DNA of 6,427 nt from SHZI01 sp049290495 (lineage in GTDB: Bacteria; Pseudomonadota; Gammaproteobacteria; Steroidobacterales; GCA-2729495): contig JBATNV010000191.1 in assembly GCA_049290495.1 (NCBI GenBank), positions 1-6,427 of the forward strand, in the 5' to 3' direction. Positions within the stretch are counted from its first letter, which is position 1. Each line of letters starts with the position of its first letter. Shown in pieces: positions 6,030 through 6,427 of this stretch. The notes under the pieces were generated by a model. The model saw only the letters and a program-made list of their open reading frames with translations. It ran no database searches and was not told where the DNA came from. A program made the translations under genes and the position numbers.

Positions 6030-6102
6030 TGTCCCAAGCGGCTGAAGTTGTGCGCCTGCTGCCCCTTCGCTGCCGTCCATGGCTTGAGGTGCCTTGGAGG
6101 TG

Positions 6103-6176
6103 GCGGGTGTAGTTCAATGGTAGAACCTCAGTTTTCCAAACTGATGACGTGGGTTCGATTCCCATCACCCGCTCCA
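6103..6176 (+). tRNA. tRNA-Gly (anticodon TCC)
   Basis: A 74-base cloverleaf including the encoded CCA (6174-6176): acceptor stem GCGGGTG/CACCCGC (6103-6109 with 6166-6172), discriminator T6173, anticodon stem TCAGT/ACTGA around TTTCCAA with anticodon TCC at 6135-6137, and T loop TTCGATT between GTGGG-type and CCCAT-type strands. It reads GGA and GGG codons and matches glyT in the E. coli order. Confidence 0.97.
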
Positions 6177-6194
6177 GTATGGGAGATGTGATTT

Positions 6195-6270
<76 letters not shown>

Positions 6271-6362
6271 AGAGTCGTGCATAAAAGTATTGGGCAGGCT
6301 GCGGCCAAGGCCGTGACTGCGGATGTAACAGAAGCACAAACAGATCGAAGAGAGAGCTGGTC
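6271..6362 (+). promoter_or_regulatory. Leader between tRNA-Thr(GGT) and tuf
   Basis: The 92-base leader holds a short palindrome CGGCC-AA-GGCCG (6302-6313, in RNA probably a four- or five-pair stem with a CAAG loop) and a purine-rich GAAGAGAGAG (6347-6356) before the tuf ATG that can serve as ribosome binding site. No terminator and no convincing separate promoter are visible, so tuf is probably co-transcribed with the tRNAs, as tufB is in E. coli. Confidence 0.45.
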
Positions 6363-6427
6363 ATGGCGAAAGCGAAATTTGAGCGTACGAAGCCCCACGT
6401 AAACGTTGGCACGATCGGCCACGTGGA
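6363..6427 (+). CDS. tuf: Elongation factor Tu, N-terminal fragment (cut by window end)
   Basis: EF-Tu is the GTPase that brings aminoacyl-tRNA to the ribosome. Only the first 21 codons are present. They start [15 protein letters not shown] and include VGTIGHV, the beginning of the G1 phosphate-binding loop; the GHVDHGKT motif is cut off by the window end. The ATG at 6363 has purine-rich GAAGAGAGAG upstream. Its position after four tRNA genes identifies it as the tufB-type copy; whether another tuf copy exists in an fus-containing ribosomal operon cannot be seen here. Confidence 0.96.

Noticed and set aside
5904..6191. A 95-codon + strand frame through tRNA-Tyr and tRNA-Gly
   Set aside because: It reads tRNA sequence (for example CSSMVEPQFSKL from tRNA-Gly) and is another standard spurious annotation.

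Overview
The window looks like a chromosomal housekeeping region of a moderately GC-rich (about 60% by eye) Gammaproteobacterium. The strongest clue is the gene order birA - coaX - SPOR-domain gene - tRNA-Thr(TGT) - tRNA-Tyr(GTA) - tRNA-Gly(TCC) - tRNA-Thr(GGT) - tuf. This is the thrU-tyrU-glyT-thrT-tufB arrangement known from E. coli. The use of type III pantothenate kinase (CoaX) instead of CoaA, and the SPOR gene before the tRNAs, make it closer to the Pseudomonas version. The genus cannot be told from the sequence. All genes and RNAs called here are on the + strand.

Region 1 (1-809): a possible last few codons of an unseen upstream gene (3-41), then about 75 bases with nothing recognisable, then an amidinotransferase-fold protein of the CtlX / arginine deiminase-related family. 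The family resemblance begins abruptly near base 116, so roughly the first third of the protein is absent. It is probably a 5'-truncated relic, although the catalytic His and Cys are kept.

Region 2 (810-5744): five closely packed genes: an M61 metallopeptidase with a C-terminal PDZ domain, plsY (acyl-phosphate glycerol-3-phosphate acyltransferase), birA (biotin ligase/repressor), coaX (type III pantothenate kinase) and a membrane-anchored SPOR-domain protein. The junctions are an 8-base overlap, a 2-base gap, a 4-base overlap and a 13-base gap (or 29-base overlap), so an operon with translational coupling is likely. PlsY, BirA and CoaX all serve acyl-lipid synthesis (phospholipid acylation, biotinylation of acetyl-CoA carboxylase, CoA supply).

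Region 3 (5745-6427): a strong TATAAT element with a GC-rich discriminator, four tRNA genes, and the first 21 codons of tuf (EF-Tu), cut by the window end. The first tRNA does not encode its CCA end, while the other three do. A TTGACA-N17-GACAAT promoter-like element sits between the first two tRNAs. I see no terminator anywhere between the SPOR gene and tuf.

I found no sign of a novel defence, mobile or biosynthetic system. The most unusual points are the truncated CtlX gene with a small palindrome at its breakpoint, the internal promoter candidate and the CCA-less tRNA.
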